Assembly: GCA_001940645.1 (NCBI GenBank)
Contig: MDVS01000142.1
Span: 1 to 24,379 of the forward strand
DNA length: 24,379 bases
Reading direction: 5' to 3'
Origin: Candidatus Heimdallarchaeota archaeon LC_3
Lineage (GTDB): Archaea > Asgardarchaeota > Heimdallarchaeia > Hodarchaeales > LC-3
The position numbers and the translations under genes were made by a program. Positions 9,340 through 17,584 of this stretch are shown here, piece after piece; the first letter of the stretch is position 1; each line of letters begins with the position of its first letter. Under the pieces are notes generated by a model. It searched no databases. It had not been told where the DNA came from and saw only the letters and a program-made list of their open reading frames with translations.

Positions 9340-10056
9340 TTATCTTCTTCTTACACTCTTTTTTTGTGTTTCTTTAATTGGAGATTTTCGGTTTTCAAGT
9401 AACTTTGATAAATTATCCAATTCTTTTGCTTTTTTTCTTTCAGCATTTTTGATAGCTGATTGAGTTATAACTTGGGATGAAGATTTGCTTTGAAAATAAA
9501 AATAAATTCCAATAATTGTAACTACACCTAAACCTATGACTGCAATAAGAAGGGGATCAAGGAAGAACCCACCACTTGAAGGATAAGATGGTGCCTGAGT
9601 CAATGGTCCATCTCCTTCGGGAGTATTTCCAGAAACCAAATAGGTATAGTCATTCCATTGGGAAAACGTATGAGACAACCAGACTGTGTTGGTAAATCCT
9701 TTTCCTTCTAGGTAAGCATTTATCCTACTTGCTTCATGCCCATTTCCGCAATTGCAATATAATCCAATTGGGGTACTTTTTATTTCTGTTACTCCTTCTG
9801 TTGCAAGTATACTATCTGTGGCATCTCTTTTTACTTCATCAGTACCGCCATAATTTATTAAATATGCACCTTTGATATGTGCTTCATTATAAACTTCTGG
9901 CCATCTTATATCTATTATCACAGCTGAATCACCGTTTTCATCAATAAACTGCTTGAAACCATGTTCTATTACAGGTGTTGCAAGAGTTTGAGTTGAACTT
10001 AGACTCAAAAAAGCAAACAATGAAAGCACTAAGAAAAAATTGTTATATTTTTTCAT
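9340..10056 (-). CDS. Extracytoplasmic, membrane-anchored rhodanese-domain protein
   Basis: 238 residues: signal peptide (about 1-27), rhodanese domain (about 30-145), membrane helix (168-188), then a highly charged basic helical tail. In the rhodanese domain, VIIDIRWPEVYNEAHIKGA (46-64) is the typical substrate-entry motif. The active-site loop reads YCNCGNGHEASRI (100-112), with the expected cysteine at C101 and an extra C103. The rhodanese loop normally carries C-x4-R; here the arginine is displaced to R111, so substrate choice (sulfur transfer or another thiol reaction) is uncertain. The two close cysteines could form a disulfide outside the cell. The ATG has an AAAGGG ribosome binding site. 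The gene converges with the GTPase gene, with only 11 bases between the stops. Confidence 0.82.
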   Translation of the reverse strand: MKKYNNFFLVLSLFAFLSLSSTQTLATPVIEHGFKQFIDENGDSAVIIDIRWPEVYNEAHIKGAYLINYGGTDEVKRDATDSILATEGVTEIKSTPIGLYCNCGNGHEASRINAYLEGKGFTNTVWLSHTFSQWNDYTYLVSGNTPEGDGPLTQAPSYPSSGGFFLDPLLIAVIGLGVVTIIGIYFYFQSKSSSQVITQSAIKNAERKKAKELDNLSKLLENRKSPIKETQKKSVRRR

Positions 10057-10220
10057 AAAAAACCCTTTAAAATCTATTAATAAAGTATTGAAGTATACCT
10101 TAAAATATTTTTACCTGTAAAATTTTTTTAATCTAGATATAATAATTTTAATATAAGCTAAGGTAAATAGTAAATTTATTCCAATTGAAGAAAAAAACAA
10201 TCCTTATTTTAAAAAAATCA

Positions 10221-10228
10221 TATAAATA
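10221..10228 (+). promoter_or_regulatory. TATA box for the 10309-14099 gene run
   Basis: TATAAATA, a near-consensus archaeal TATA box preceded by an A-rich BRE-like stretch. Transcription would start near 10247, giving a leader of about 60 bases before the ATG at 10309. Confidence 0.45.
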
Positions 10229-10308
10229 CACCTTGATCATTGTTCTAAGATATGTGAAAGATTTTCAGTTTTGTTTTAGAGGAATGTTCGATACCCCATA
10301 GTGGAATA

Positions 10309-10746
10309 ATGGATGAAGATAAGCTAGAACATGAAAACACATATCTATTAAGATCGAAACTTCATACCTGGTGTGGAATCAGTAGAATAAATCAAAAAAA
10401 ATACTCTGCAGGAACGGCTGCTATTTATGGTGCGTTAGTAGCAAGGATACAATGGTTTGCTTTTTTTCCTCAAAGAGTTAAGCAATACAATATAATATTA
10501 GATGAGGATTTGCATAATGATCATATTTTCTTCTCTGTTATCAATAATATTAAAGAATTAAATGAAATTGGTTTTGATTTCAAAAGCTTTCCTTCGATTA
10601 TGGAGTTAGGTTTAGATAAAGATTTATGCGATGATGATTTTAACGTGAACGATACCATAAATCAAATTACACAATTAATGATAAAAATTGGAGTTATGCT
10701 GTTTAATTTTGATGAATTACCAACGAAAAACCCTGATTTATTCTAA
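10309..10746 (+). CDS. Small uncharacterised protein, mostly helical
   Basis: 145 residues, not recognised. It is acidic at both ends (MDEDKLEHE at the start; DDDFNVND near residue 113). A central hydrophobic/aromatic segment YSAGTAAIYGALVARIQWFAFF (about 32-53) is rich in small residues and could be a buried helix or a peripheral membrane contact. Two cysteines (C22, C107) show no metal pattern. It is first in a same-strand run that continues with the beta-CASP nuclease 84 bases downstream, and a strong TATA box lies upstream. I see no catalytic motif. Confidence 0.55.
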   Translation: MDEDKLEHENTYLLRSKLHTWCGISRINQKKYSAGTAAIYGALVARIQWFAFFPQRVKQYNIILDEDLHNDHIFFSVINNIKELNEIGFDFKSFPSIMELGLDKDLCDDDFNVNDTINQITQLMIKIGVMLFNFDELPTKNPDLF

Positions 10747-10818
10747 ATAGATATATTAATTAATTCCTGAATAAAATATATTTTTAATAATTAATCATGA
10801 TAAATAATTGATACCATT

Positions 10819-10833
10819 GGAGAAGTTTTTCTG
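10819..10833 (+). promoter_or_regulatory. Ribosome binding site with putative CTG start for the beta-CASP gene
   Basis: GGAGAA (10819-10824) lies 6 bases before an in-frame CTG (10831-10833). No ATG, GTG or TTG occurs in this frame between the upstream stop (10801-10803) and the TTG at 10897, and that TTG has no Shine-Dalgarno sequence. The CTG is therefore the better-supported start. Confidence 0.5.
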
Positions 10834-12957
10834 AAAAAATATAGTAATAAAGAAATAAAAGAACTTAGAAGAATTAGTAATAAGACTTTAATTAATTTGG
10901 ATCTCATTGATAAAGAATGGAGTTTAATTGATGGGATTGATGAGCTTACAAAAAAGAATATAGAAATTGATACATTACATAACAATTCTCTCATATTATC
11001 AATCAAACAGATTCTTTGGAATGAAATTGAACTAAATGATATAGAATGGATCGAGTATATGGTCTATATCATTTGTATGTTGTATAAAAAAGAATTAATT
11101 TTGAAACAGGAATTCGTTGTAATTTTAAGTAAATTATTAACAAAAGATTACATTAGCCTCAATGATCTTCCATTGATTAATTATATCATTTCAAAACCTA
11201 CAAGCAAAGATAAAAAAATATCAATAGAAAATTGGTTACATCTTTTAATTAAGTTTTCAAGCAATATTACCTCAGATACTATTTCTTTAAAGTCAGCAAT
11301 TGATTTCTACAAAGAATATTATTCTGATTCTATTGAAAATATTTGGAATCATTATATTACTTGTGTTGAGTCGATTAATGGCTATCCTGAGTATATAGAA
11401 GATACGTTAAATAACACTGATGACTCTGAATTAATTGCTGTTTTACCTTGGGTAAAAATAACACAAAAAAGGTTTATTATAGATCATTTATTAAAAAAAT
11501 TTGTTAAAGATTTACCTAATCCAATTACTGAAGAAAATTTTAATCAGAATGCATCAGAAAGTAATATTTTCAAAGAATTTCCTTCTTCATTCCATGTATT
11601 GGAATCTAGAATTAATGATATTCCCGTAGAAGCAATAAAACCAGAAATTTTTAATAATGTACCTCAAGAACTAATTAAAGACATTGCACCCAAATTTGCT
11701 TATTCTGTTTCAAATCCTGAAACTGACCCGAAAATCCGCATTTTTTTTCCTGGAGGAGAAGGAATAGGACATAGTGCTATACTAATCAAGAGTAAATTTG
11801 GACTATTACTTTTTGATTTTGGAATGAGCGTTGTAAATAATGTTGTTCCTCAATATTTTCCTTTAATTGACAGAGTTGATGCTTTGTTTTTATCTCATGC
11901 CCATTTGGATCACTCAGGTGCTGTTCCGCTTTTATTAAGGGAAAACAGAACTTTACCAGTATTGGGAACCTCTGCTACAAAACATTTATGCTCCATGCTT
12001 TGGCATGATTCATCCAATTTGATAAGTAATAAATTTATCTCAAAAAATAGTAAAAAATTAAAAAAAGATAGTATTCTTCATCAAATAGCTAATCCTTTCA
12101 ATGTCGATAATGCTTTAAATAATTTTCAAGAAATTAGAAGTAAGGTTCCAGTAAAAATACTTCCACATACAGAAGTAACATCTTTTGAAGCATCTCACTT
12201 ATTCGGATCCGTGGGTTTTGAAATAAATATTGCGGGTAAACGATTATTTTATACAGGTGATTTTAATTTGGATGGGTCTGCTATTTTTCCAAAAGTAGAA
12301 TTTCCGTATTCCGATGCTGATTCAGTCATTTTTGATGGAACTTATTATGGTAGAAATCAGGAAGATGATCTGAATATCTCAGTAGGTTCAACTCTTAAAG
12401 AAATTTTGGCTAGATCAAAGAGAATACTAATACCAGCATTTTCCATGGGAAGGAGTCAAGAAATGCTATATAATCTCTATAAAATACAAGCACAAAACGA
12501 TTGGAAAATATTTGCTACTGGAATGGGTTCAAAAGTAGCTACGATGATGAAATTAAATCATTCGAATATAAAACTCGCATCGTCAGTTACAGAAGATCAG
12601 TTTACAGAGAAAACAATAGTAATAGCTGGACAGGGAATGCTTCAAGCTGGATTATCTCGAAAATTATTTGAGTATTCAAAAGAAGATCCAAATACAGGAG
12701 TAATTATTTGTGGATATCAAGCCCCGGGAACTATGGGTTATAATCTATTAGATAAGAGCCCTTATTTAACAAATAAATATCAACAAGAAGTACATAAAAT
12801 CATTGTATCAGGACATACTAATGGTCGTCAATTAGATACGTTCATTGATAATATTTCTGGTAAGAAAATAATGGTTCATGCTCCAGAAGGCTCCTATGAT
12901 GAAAAAAAGCGAAATAATGTCCTTACGCCTGCAAATCAAGAGTCCAATTCGCTCTGA
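10831..12957 (+). CDS. Metallo-beta-lactamase/beta-CASP nuclease with a novel N-terminal region
   Basis: Probable RNA-processing nuclease of the CPSF73/archaeal beta-CASP family, 708 residues from the CTG (686 from the TTG at 10897). The MBL domain shows HAHLDH (356-361), HLFGS with H456, and YTGDF with D477. The beta-CASP part shows DGTYYG (motif A, Asp and Gly in place of the usual Glu-Ser), MGRSQEML, SGHTNGRQL with H662 (motif C), and MVHAPEGS with H683. The metal ligands for a two-zinc site are all present. Archaeal aCPSF1 carries N-terminal KH domains. Here about 290 residues of helical, low-complexity sequence precede the MBL domain, with no GxxG KH signature, so this is not a standard aCPSF1. 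The DoxX-like gene follows after 46 bases. Cellular substrate unknown. Confidence 0.88.
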   Translation: MKKYSNKEIKELRRISNKTLINLDLIDKEWSLIDGIDELTKKNIEIDTLHNNSLILSIKQILWNEIELNDIEWIEYMVYIICMLYKKELILKQEFVVILSKLLTKDYISLNDLPLINYIISKPTSKDKKISIENWLHLLIKFSSNITSDTISLKSAIDFYKEYYSDSIENIWNHYITCVESINGYPEYIEDTLNNTDDSELIAVLPWVKITQKRFIIDHLLKKFVKDLPNPITEENFNQNASESNIFKEFPSSFHVLESRINDIPVEAIKPEIFNNVPQELIKDIAPKFAYSVSNPETDPKIRIFFPGGEGIGHSAILIKSKFGLLLFDFGMSVVNNVVPQYFPLIDRVDALFLSHAHLDHSGAVPLLLRENRTLPVLGTSATKHLCSMLWHDSSNLISNKFISKNSKKLKKDSILHQIANPFNVDNALNNFQEIRSKVPVKILPHTEVTSFEASHLFGSVGFEINIAGKRLFYTGDFNLDGSAIFPKVEFPYSDADSVIFDGTYYGRNQEDDLNISVGSTLKEILARSKRILIPAFSMGRSQEMLYNLYKIQAQNDWKIFATGMGSKVATMMKLNHSNIKLASSVTEDQFTEKTIVIAGQGMLQAGLSRKLFEYSKEDPNTGVIICGYQAPGTMGYNLLDKSPYLTNKYQQEVHKIIVSGHTNGRQLDTFIDNISGKKIMVHAPEGSYDEKKRNNVLTPANQESNSL

Positions 12958-13002
12958 AAAAAAGGAAAAAATATTAAACCAATATATACTATTGAGGATT
13001 AT

Positions 13003-13476
13003 ATGCCAATTTTTGATACTAAATTACAAGAGTTTAAAGTTTTTATTCTTATAATTCGATTAGTGATAGGATTTGTCTGGTTTGGTACAGTTCTTAGAAG
13101 AATAGCAATTCCTAACTTTCAACAGAGAATAACTTCAATGGCAGAAGGAGGAACTTTCGTCCCTCAAGTTTTAATGGATGTTTTAGTTGAAAATTGGTCT
13201 GTAATATTTCTCATTGTTTTATCAATAGAAATATTATCATCGTTTTCTTTATTGTCAGGTACGTTGGCACGTGGTGGGGCTTTACTAGCAACAATCAATG
13301 GATTTGCAATAGGATTATCTGGAATAGGATTAGGACTAGTAGATCTATTAATTCCTTGGTTTATTGCATTTTTATCTTTAATACTACTTTTATTTACTCA
13401 TCCAGGATTATATAAAGGAATTGATACCAAACTAGAACAAAAAGACCTTCCAAAATTCCTAAAAATTTGGATTTAA
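13003..13476 (+). CDS. DoxX/DoxD-like integral membrane protein
   Basis: 157 residues with four predicted membrane helices (about 14-30, 65-85, 90-110 and 114-133). The opening RLVIGFVWFGTVLRR and the later SGTLARGGALLATINGF resemble the DoxX family, which includes the small subunit of thiosulfate:quinone oxidoreductase. Function within the family varies widely, and no large subunit is adjacent, so sulfur oxidation cannot be claimed. The ATG has a GAGG ribosome binding site at 12994-12997. The ORF ends in the short spacer before the next gene. Confidence 0.7.
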   Translation: MPIFDTKLQEFKVFILIIRLVIGFVWFGTVLRRIAIPNFQQRITSMAEGGTFVPQVLMDVLVENWSVIFLIVLSIEILSSFSLLSGTLARGGALLATINGFAIGLSGIGLGLVDLLIPWFIAFLSLILLLFTHPGLYKGIDTKLEQKDLPKFLKIWI

Positions 13477-13511
13477 ATTGCTTTAAGAATAAATTTTTGG
13501 TTCGTTTTTCA

Positions 13512-14099
13512 ATGGATGTACATGTAAAAATAACTTCTGAAGAGTACGCGGGATTATTAGCATTTATTAGTGAGGAATTAGTTGAAAAAAAACAGAAAAA
13601 AGTTATCGAAAGTTTTTTTACCTTTCGTTATAAGACTAAATTTGATTCTAATACTGAGCACGTTCTTATAAGTGTAAAAGGGTATGATGAAAATTTCAGA
13701 AAAGATTTTATACAAAAAATTGAAAAATTAATTAAAAATGGTGTGATTCTTGGGTTAGAGAAGCGAGGATGGAATTTTGATCATTATGTTTTTGGAGAAA
13801 AAGGGGTTGAATTAGCAAAAGATATATTTAGTCTAGGAACTGAATTTGCAATAGCAATGAGAGAAAAATTTGGAAAATTATTAGATCCTCAGAATGAATA
13901 CCCAGAAGAAGTAATGCAAAGATTTATTTCACCTGGAGCATGGTTATTAATGACAAGTTTTTTTAATACAGCAGGTTATTCTCCAATACAAGAAATAAAT
14001 GCTTATATCACTGCGTTACAATCACTGTTAAGATTTATGCCAGAGAAAGAAGCCGATAAAGTAAGAAATATGCTTAGATTAACATTAGATATGATGTGA
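13512..14099 (+). CDS. Uncharacterised soluble protein
   Basis: 195 residues from the ATG at 13512. The frame is open further upstream to a TTG at 13467, which would overlap the DoxX-like gene; the internal ATG gives a more natural N-terminus (MDVHVKITSEEYAG). The first 90 residues alternate strands and charged helices. A GWNFDHYVFGEKG stretch sits mid-protein, and the C-terminal half is helical with a hydrophobic segment FISPGAWLLMTSFF. No known motif is recognised. It is last in the 10309-14099 run. Confidence 0.55.
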   Translation: MDVHVKITSEEYAGLLAFISEELVEKKQKKVIESFFTFRYKTKFDSNTEHVLISVKGYDENFRKDFIQKIEKLIKNGVILGLEKRGWNFDHYVFGEKGVELAKDIFSLGTEFAIAMREKFGKLLDPQNEYPEEVMQRFISPGAWLLMTSFFNTAGYSPIQEINAYITALQSLLRFMPEKEADKVRNMLRLTLDMM

Positions 14100-14127
14100 T
14101 TTGCTCATCGAAAATTCATAATTTAAA

Positions 14128-14619
14128 TTATAATATTTCCTTAATTTCATCATTAGTATTAACATTTCCCTCTTTTAATACTTTAGCAAACATACCTCTT
14201 CTTCCCATTAATGTTTTCATAAATTGATTTACCTTTTCATTGCCAATATAAGAAAGATGACTAAGATTAGAGCAAGGTCTACACATTTCAGTTATTTCTA
14301 TTACAACTTCTTTTCCTAATTGAATTTTTTTTCCAGTAGTAAACTTTTCATAATCAATATTCTGAGTAGTGATGTTTTCTCCCAAATCCCCGGGTTTGAT
14401 AGTCCAACCTTCAGAGTTCAATTCTTCAATCAGTTCAATTGGAAAAACTAATACTGGTCGATTATTTATTTCGGTTTCGGATAGCGACATCCGGTAATTG
14501 TTAAAATCGCTTCCAACACTTTTTTTAGAAAAATAAGCTGATTGAATAGGTAATTTTGGTAATCCAACCTCATTTGATGTTTTAGATTTAATGTTAATTT
14601 GAAATATTTTTCCTGGCAT
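14128..14619 (-). CDS. MOSC-domain protein
   Basis: 163-residue single MOSC domain (molybdenum cofactor sulfurase C-terminal type), a fold that handles activated sulfur and molybdenum cofactor. Seen: a QINIK strand near the start, a KLPIQSAYF segment, PGDLGENI (matching the family GENl motif), and EMCRPCSNLSHL containing the conserved cysteine (the PC of the family). The family HGG/HGD segment is replaced by SVGSDFNNY, so substrate details may differ. I chose the ATG at 14619, which has a GAGAT ribosome binding site 8 bases upstream; the frame extends to a TTG at 14637. No molybdenum enzyme is adjacent. Confidence 0.8.
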   Translation of the reverse strand: MPGKIFQINIKSKTSNEVGLPKLPIQSAYFSKKSVGSDFNNYRMSLSETEINNRPVLVFPIELIEELNSEGWTIKPGDLGENITTQNIDYEKFTTGKKIQLGKEVVIEITEMCRPCSNLSHLSYIGNEKVNQFMKTLMGRRGMFAKVLKEGNVNTNDEIKEIL

Positions 14620-14675
14620 AATTTTAATCTCTTTCAACTAATTTAAATATTTTATTTTCATTAAAAAAGATGATA

Positions 14676-15263
14676 CTAACTTAAATAAAATATATAAACG
14701 AATTGAATGATAATTATACTTAAATTTAATAACGAAAATGATTTCCATTTTTCAGAAATTCTTGTGGCAATAATTGGAGAATGCACAATATTAGAATCTT
14801 GATATCTATTTAGCATTAAGAGTTGAAATTGTTTCATTGCTAAAACAGGATTATTTTCCTTTTGAAGATAGGTATCAAATTGAGTTAAATCACTGTAATT
14901 AGGTATAATTATCACAGGGAGATCTAAATCAAATTTTTCAGCTAAAATTTTTCGCTTTTTGTAATAAGAATAAAAACCGTTTCCATTCCAAATACCATGG
15001 GGTTCAATAATTGCAATTCCCTTGATAATAAAATCAAACTTAGTTTTCAATTTATGCTGTGATGGAACAATAATAGATTTTTGATGAAAGTATTTTTCAA
15101 GAATTAAACATGTTTCTTTTTCAAAATTAGAATCATGATATCTATGTTCTAAATTGTTACAAAGTTTTGGGTTTCCAAATCGTTTTTTGAATTTATTTTT
15201 TATAAATAAATGAAATTTCAACCATCTAATAATTCTTTTGACAAATTTCAAGGAAAAAACCAT
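14676..15263 (-). CDS. Uncharacterised protein with possible PD-(D/E)XK nuclease-like core
   Basis: 195 residues. The first 30 are strongly basic and amphipathic. From about residue 47 the order helix (EKETCLILEKYF), strand (SIIVPSQHKL), KFDFII (75-80), IAIIEPHG (83-90), then a Lys-rich helix (YYKKRKILAEKF) and a hydrophobic strand (LPVIIIP) resembles the restriction-endonuclease-like core seen in DUF559/Vsr-type proteins. Candidate active-site residues are D77, E87 and H89, with His replacing the usual Lys. The C-terminus is hydrophobic (about 177-194) and may be a membrane anchor or buried strand. Similarity is by pattern only, and the protein may be inactive or unrelated. No ribosome binding site is visible before the ATG. 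Confidence 0.5.
   Translation of the reverse strand: MVFSLKFVKRIIRWLKFHLFIKNKFKKRFGNPKLCNNLEHRYHDSNFEKETCLILEKYFHQKSIIVPSQHKLKTKFDFIIKGIAIIEPHGIWNGNGFYSYYKKRKILAEKFDLDLPVIIIPNYSDLTQFDTYLQKENNPVLAMKQFQLLMLNRYQDSNIVHSPIIATRISEKWKSFSLLNLSIIIIQFVYIFYLS
14690..14697 (-). promoter_or_regulatory. Possible TATA box for the MOSC gene
   Basis: TTTATATA on the minus strand, about 71 bases before the MOSC ATG, inside the 3' end of the upstream gene. Spacing would give a leader of about 45 bases. Confidence 0.3.
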
Positions 15264-15353
15264 TTAAATTCAAATCGAAAATAATTAAAAAAATCGATTA
15301 ATACATGAATCATGTTTTTAGTAATACGATAAAAGTTTTAAGAGAGATTTAAG

Positions 15354-16154
15354 ATGTTTAAGAATTTTTTAGTTGAAAAATCATATTACATAGCTAAAGT
15401 AATAATAAACCGTCCTGAAAAACGTAATGCAATGAATAAAGATCTGTTTATTGAATTGAAAAGAGTTTTTCATGAGTTAAATGAAGATCCTGAAGTAAGA
15501 GTTATCATTCTAACTGGTACTAAAATTGGAGACAAAGAATTTTTCTCCGCTGGTATAGATATTAACGAATTAGCACAATTTGGAGGAGACATTGGATTAA
15601 CAGAGATTAGGCATTATTCAAAGCAACTTCAAGAGGGAATATCAGCAGTAGAAATGACAGAAAAACCTGTGATAGCTTTGTTAAATGGTTATTGTTTTGG
15701 ATCAGGATTTGAACTAGCCTTAGCATGTGATTTTCGAGTTGCTTCTTCAAAAACGCAAGTGGGTCTGTTAGAAACTAGTATTGGATTGATACCGGACCTT
15801 GGAGGGATTACACGAATTGTTAAAACACTAGGAACTAGTATAGCCAAAAAAGTTATATTAACATCAGATAAATTTAATGCTGAAGAAAGTTTACAATTAG
15901 GATTGGTTGATTGGGTATATGAACCAACAGAAGTAGAAGATAAAGCTTTTGAATTAGCAAATAAGTTATTACGAAATGCACCTCTAGCTCTTGGGGTTGC
16001 TAAGCGTACTATCGATCAAGTTTACGGACAAACACAGGAAACAGGCTTGTTAATTGAACAATTAGCTCAATTAGAATTACTTAAAACAGAAGACACACGT
16101 GAAGCATTTTTGGCAAAGTTGGAAGGAAGAGAACCAGATTTCAAAGGAAAATAA
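15354..16154 (+). CDS. Enoyl-CoA hydratase/isomerase (crotonase) family protein
   Basis: 266-residue crotonase-fold enzyme acting on acyl-CoA thioesters, probably in fatty acid oxidation. Seen: INRPEKRNAMN (18-28), the oxyanion-hole segment FSAGIDI (64-70), GYCFGSGFELALACD (112-126) with E120, and VGLLETSIGLIPDLGG (136-151) with E140. Both glutamates that act in enoyl-CoA hydratase are present. The IPDLGG variant (usually IPGAGG) is also found in isomerase members, so hydratase versus isomerase cannot be settled. Length is typical. The ATG follows a GAGAG ribosome binding site. The MFS gene begins 39 bases downstream. Confidence 0.9.
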   Translation: MFKNFLVEKSYYIAKVIINRPEKRNAMNKDLFIELKRVFHELNEDPEVRVIILTGTKIGDKEFFSAGIDINELAQFGGDIGLTEIRHYSKQLQEGISAVEMTEKPVIALLNGYCFGSGFELALACDFRVASSKTQVGLLETSIGLIPDLGGITRIVKTLGTSIAKKVILTSDKFNAEESLQLGLVDWVYEPTEVEDKAFELANKLLRNAPLALGVAKRTIDQVYGQTQETGLLIEQLAQLELLKTEDTREAFLAKLEGREPDFKGK

Positions 16155-16193
16155 CATTAAAAAACTTATACTTACGTGAACTAGGTTATTAAT

Positions 16194-17432
16194 TTGGTTA
16201 ATATACATTCCATACAAGGAATAAATCGTACAGTCTTTTTATTAGGGCTTGTATCACTTTTTACTGATATATCAAGTGAGATGATTGTTCCATTAATACC
16301 TCTTTTTCTAGGAACCTTAGGGGTGAAGGTTGCCATTATAGGATTGATTGAAGGATTGGCAGAGGGAACAGCAAATATTTTCAAAGGAATATCAGGATTT
16401 CTCTCAGATAAAGTAGAAAGGAAAAAAAAATTATTAGTATTAGGATATGGATTTTCTTCAATTTCAAAACCGGTGATAGCTTTTGCAGCAACATGGCAAA
16501 TAGTTTTGCTGGCAAGATTTGGAGATAGAATAGGTAAAGGAGTGAGAACATCTCCAAGAGATCATTTAATATCATTATCAGTGGATGAGGAATACCAAGG
16601 CAAAGCTTTTGGCTTTCATAGAGCAATGGATACAACTGGAGCTATTTTTGGAGCATTCATGGCTTTAACAGTTTTAGTAGTCTTTGCAAATAATCCTGAT
16701 GTATTTAGAATAGCTTTTTTGTTTTCATTTATTCCCGCAATTATCGCTGTAGGAATAATATTTTTCTTAAAGGAAAAACCAAAATCAAAAAATAAACAGA
16801 AACTAGAAAAAATAATAATCCCATTACCAAAAGAATTCAAAATATTTATGGTAGTTATTGGTACATTTGCATTTGTTCAAGTTAGTATAGCCTTTCTTAT
16901 ATTACGTTCAGTAGCAATCTTTGATCTCTTTAATCCGGACTGGTGGCCAATATCAGGAAACTTAAAGGGTGAAATTTTTGCAATATTTGGATTTTTAATT
17001 TTCAATATTGTTTATGCTATTTTTTCTACTAGTTTAGGAGGATTGTCTGACAGAATTGGAAGAATACCTGTTATTGTATTTGGGCTGCTTTTATTAAGTT
17101 CTGTATTACTATTATTTGCTATTATCCCTATTATAGGAATACCAGAATTAGTGTTTATAGGGATGATATTATTTGGGTTATATGTTGCTTCTACTGAAGG
17201 TATATTAAAAGCATTTGTTGCAGATATTACTAAAGGCGATTTGAGAAATATTAGAGGTAAAGCTTATGGCTGGTATAATCTTACCATTGGTCTAATTGTC
17301 CTTTTTTCCTCGATTTTATTTGGTTTATCTTGGGATTTTTTGGGTAGTTCTGAAACTTTCTTTATTTATGCTATACTTGTAATAATTCCAATAATAGGAT
17401 TTTTAACAATAAAATACAAAGTATATTCATAG
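16194..17432 (+). CDS. Major facilitator superfamily transporter
   Basis: 412 residues with about 12 membrane helices in two halves. The first helix carries LVSLFTDISSEMIVPLIPLF, a signature of a broad MFS branch. The loop motif A, GFLSDKVERKKKL (about 63-75), recurs in the second half as GGLSDRIGRIPV. Between them, RFGDRIGKGVRTSPRD (about 108-123) is a conserved cytoplasmic segment of this group. A short charged loop (KEKPKSKNKQKLEK) separates the halves. Substrate cannot be told from sequence. The start is a TTG. The gene probably shares a transcript with the crotonase gene. Confidence 0.85.
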   Translation: MVNIHSIQGINRTVFLLGLVSLFTDISSEMIVPLIPLFLGTLGVKVAIIGLIEGLAEGTANIFKGISGFLSDKVERKKKLLVLGYGFSSISKPVIAFAATWQIVLLARFGDRIGKGVRTSPRDHLISLSVDEEYQGKAFGFHRAMDTTGAIFGAFMALTVLVVFANNPDVFRIAFLFSFIPAIIAVGIIFFLKEKPKSKNKQKLEKIIIPLPKEFKIFMVVIGTFAFVQVSIAFLILRSVAIFDLFNPDWWPISGNLKGEIFAIFGFLIFNIVYAIFSTSLGGLSDRIGRIPVIVFGLLLLSSVLLLFAIIPIIGIPELVFIGMILFGLYVASTEGILKAFVADITKGDLRNIRGKAYGWYNLTIGLIVLFSSILFGLSWDFLGSSETFFIYAILVIIPIIGFLTIKYKVYS

Positions 17433-17584
17433 TTAAATAAATTTTTGTAAAATTAAATTTAAAAAGGAATTCTTATCAAACTTCAAAACCATCACCAATA
17501 ACAAAATTGAAGTAATTGAAGATTTCACAAAAAAATTTTATTCAAAAAGTTATTTGTTAAATAGAATATTGAATGATTTTTTTA

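Noticed and set aside
10309..10746. The 145-residue protein as a possible E2 or ubiquitin-like modifier
   Set aside because: No HPN/catalytic-Cys pattern of E2 and no C-terminal di-glycine; it is also far from the E1-like gene.
10791..11006. Minus-strand frame across the start of the beta-CASP gene
   Set aside because: Complement of coding sequence; hydrophobic Ser/Leu-rich translation typical of an antisense shadow.
13194..13415. Plus-strand frame inside the DoxX-like gene
   Set aside because: Out-of-frame reading of a membrane protein with a coherent helix pattern.
9340..14619. Rhodanese, DoxX-like and MOSC genes as one sulfur operon
   Set aside because: They are on different strands, separated by unrelated genes; the proximity is probably coincidental.
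16181..16840. Three minus-strand frames opposite the MFS gene
   Set aside because: The plus-strand transporter is well supported along its whole length; these are antisense shadows.
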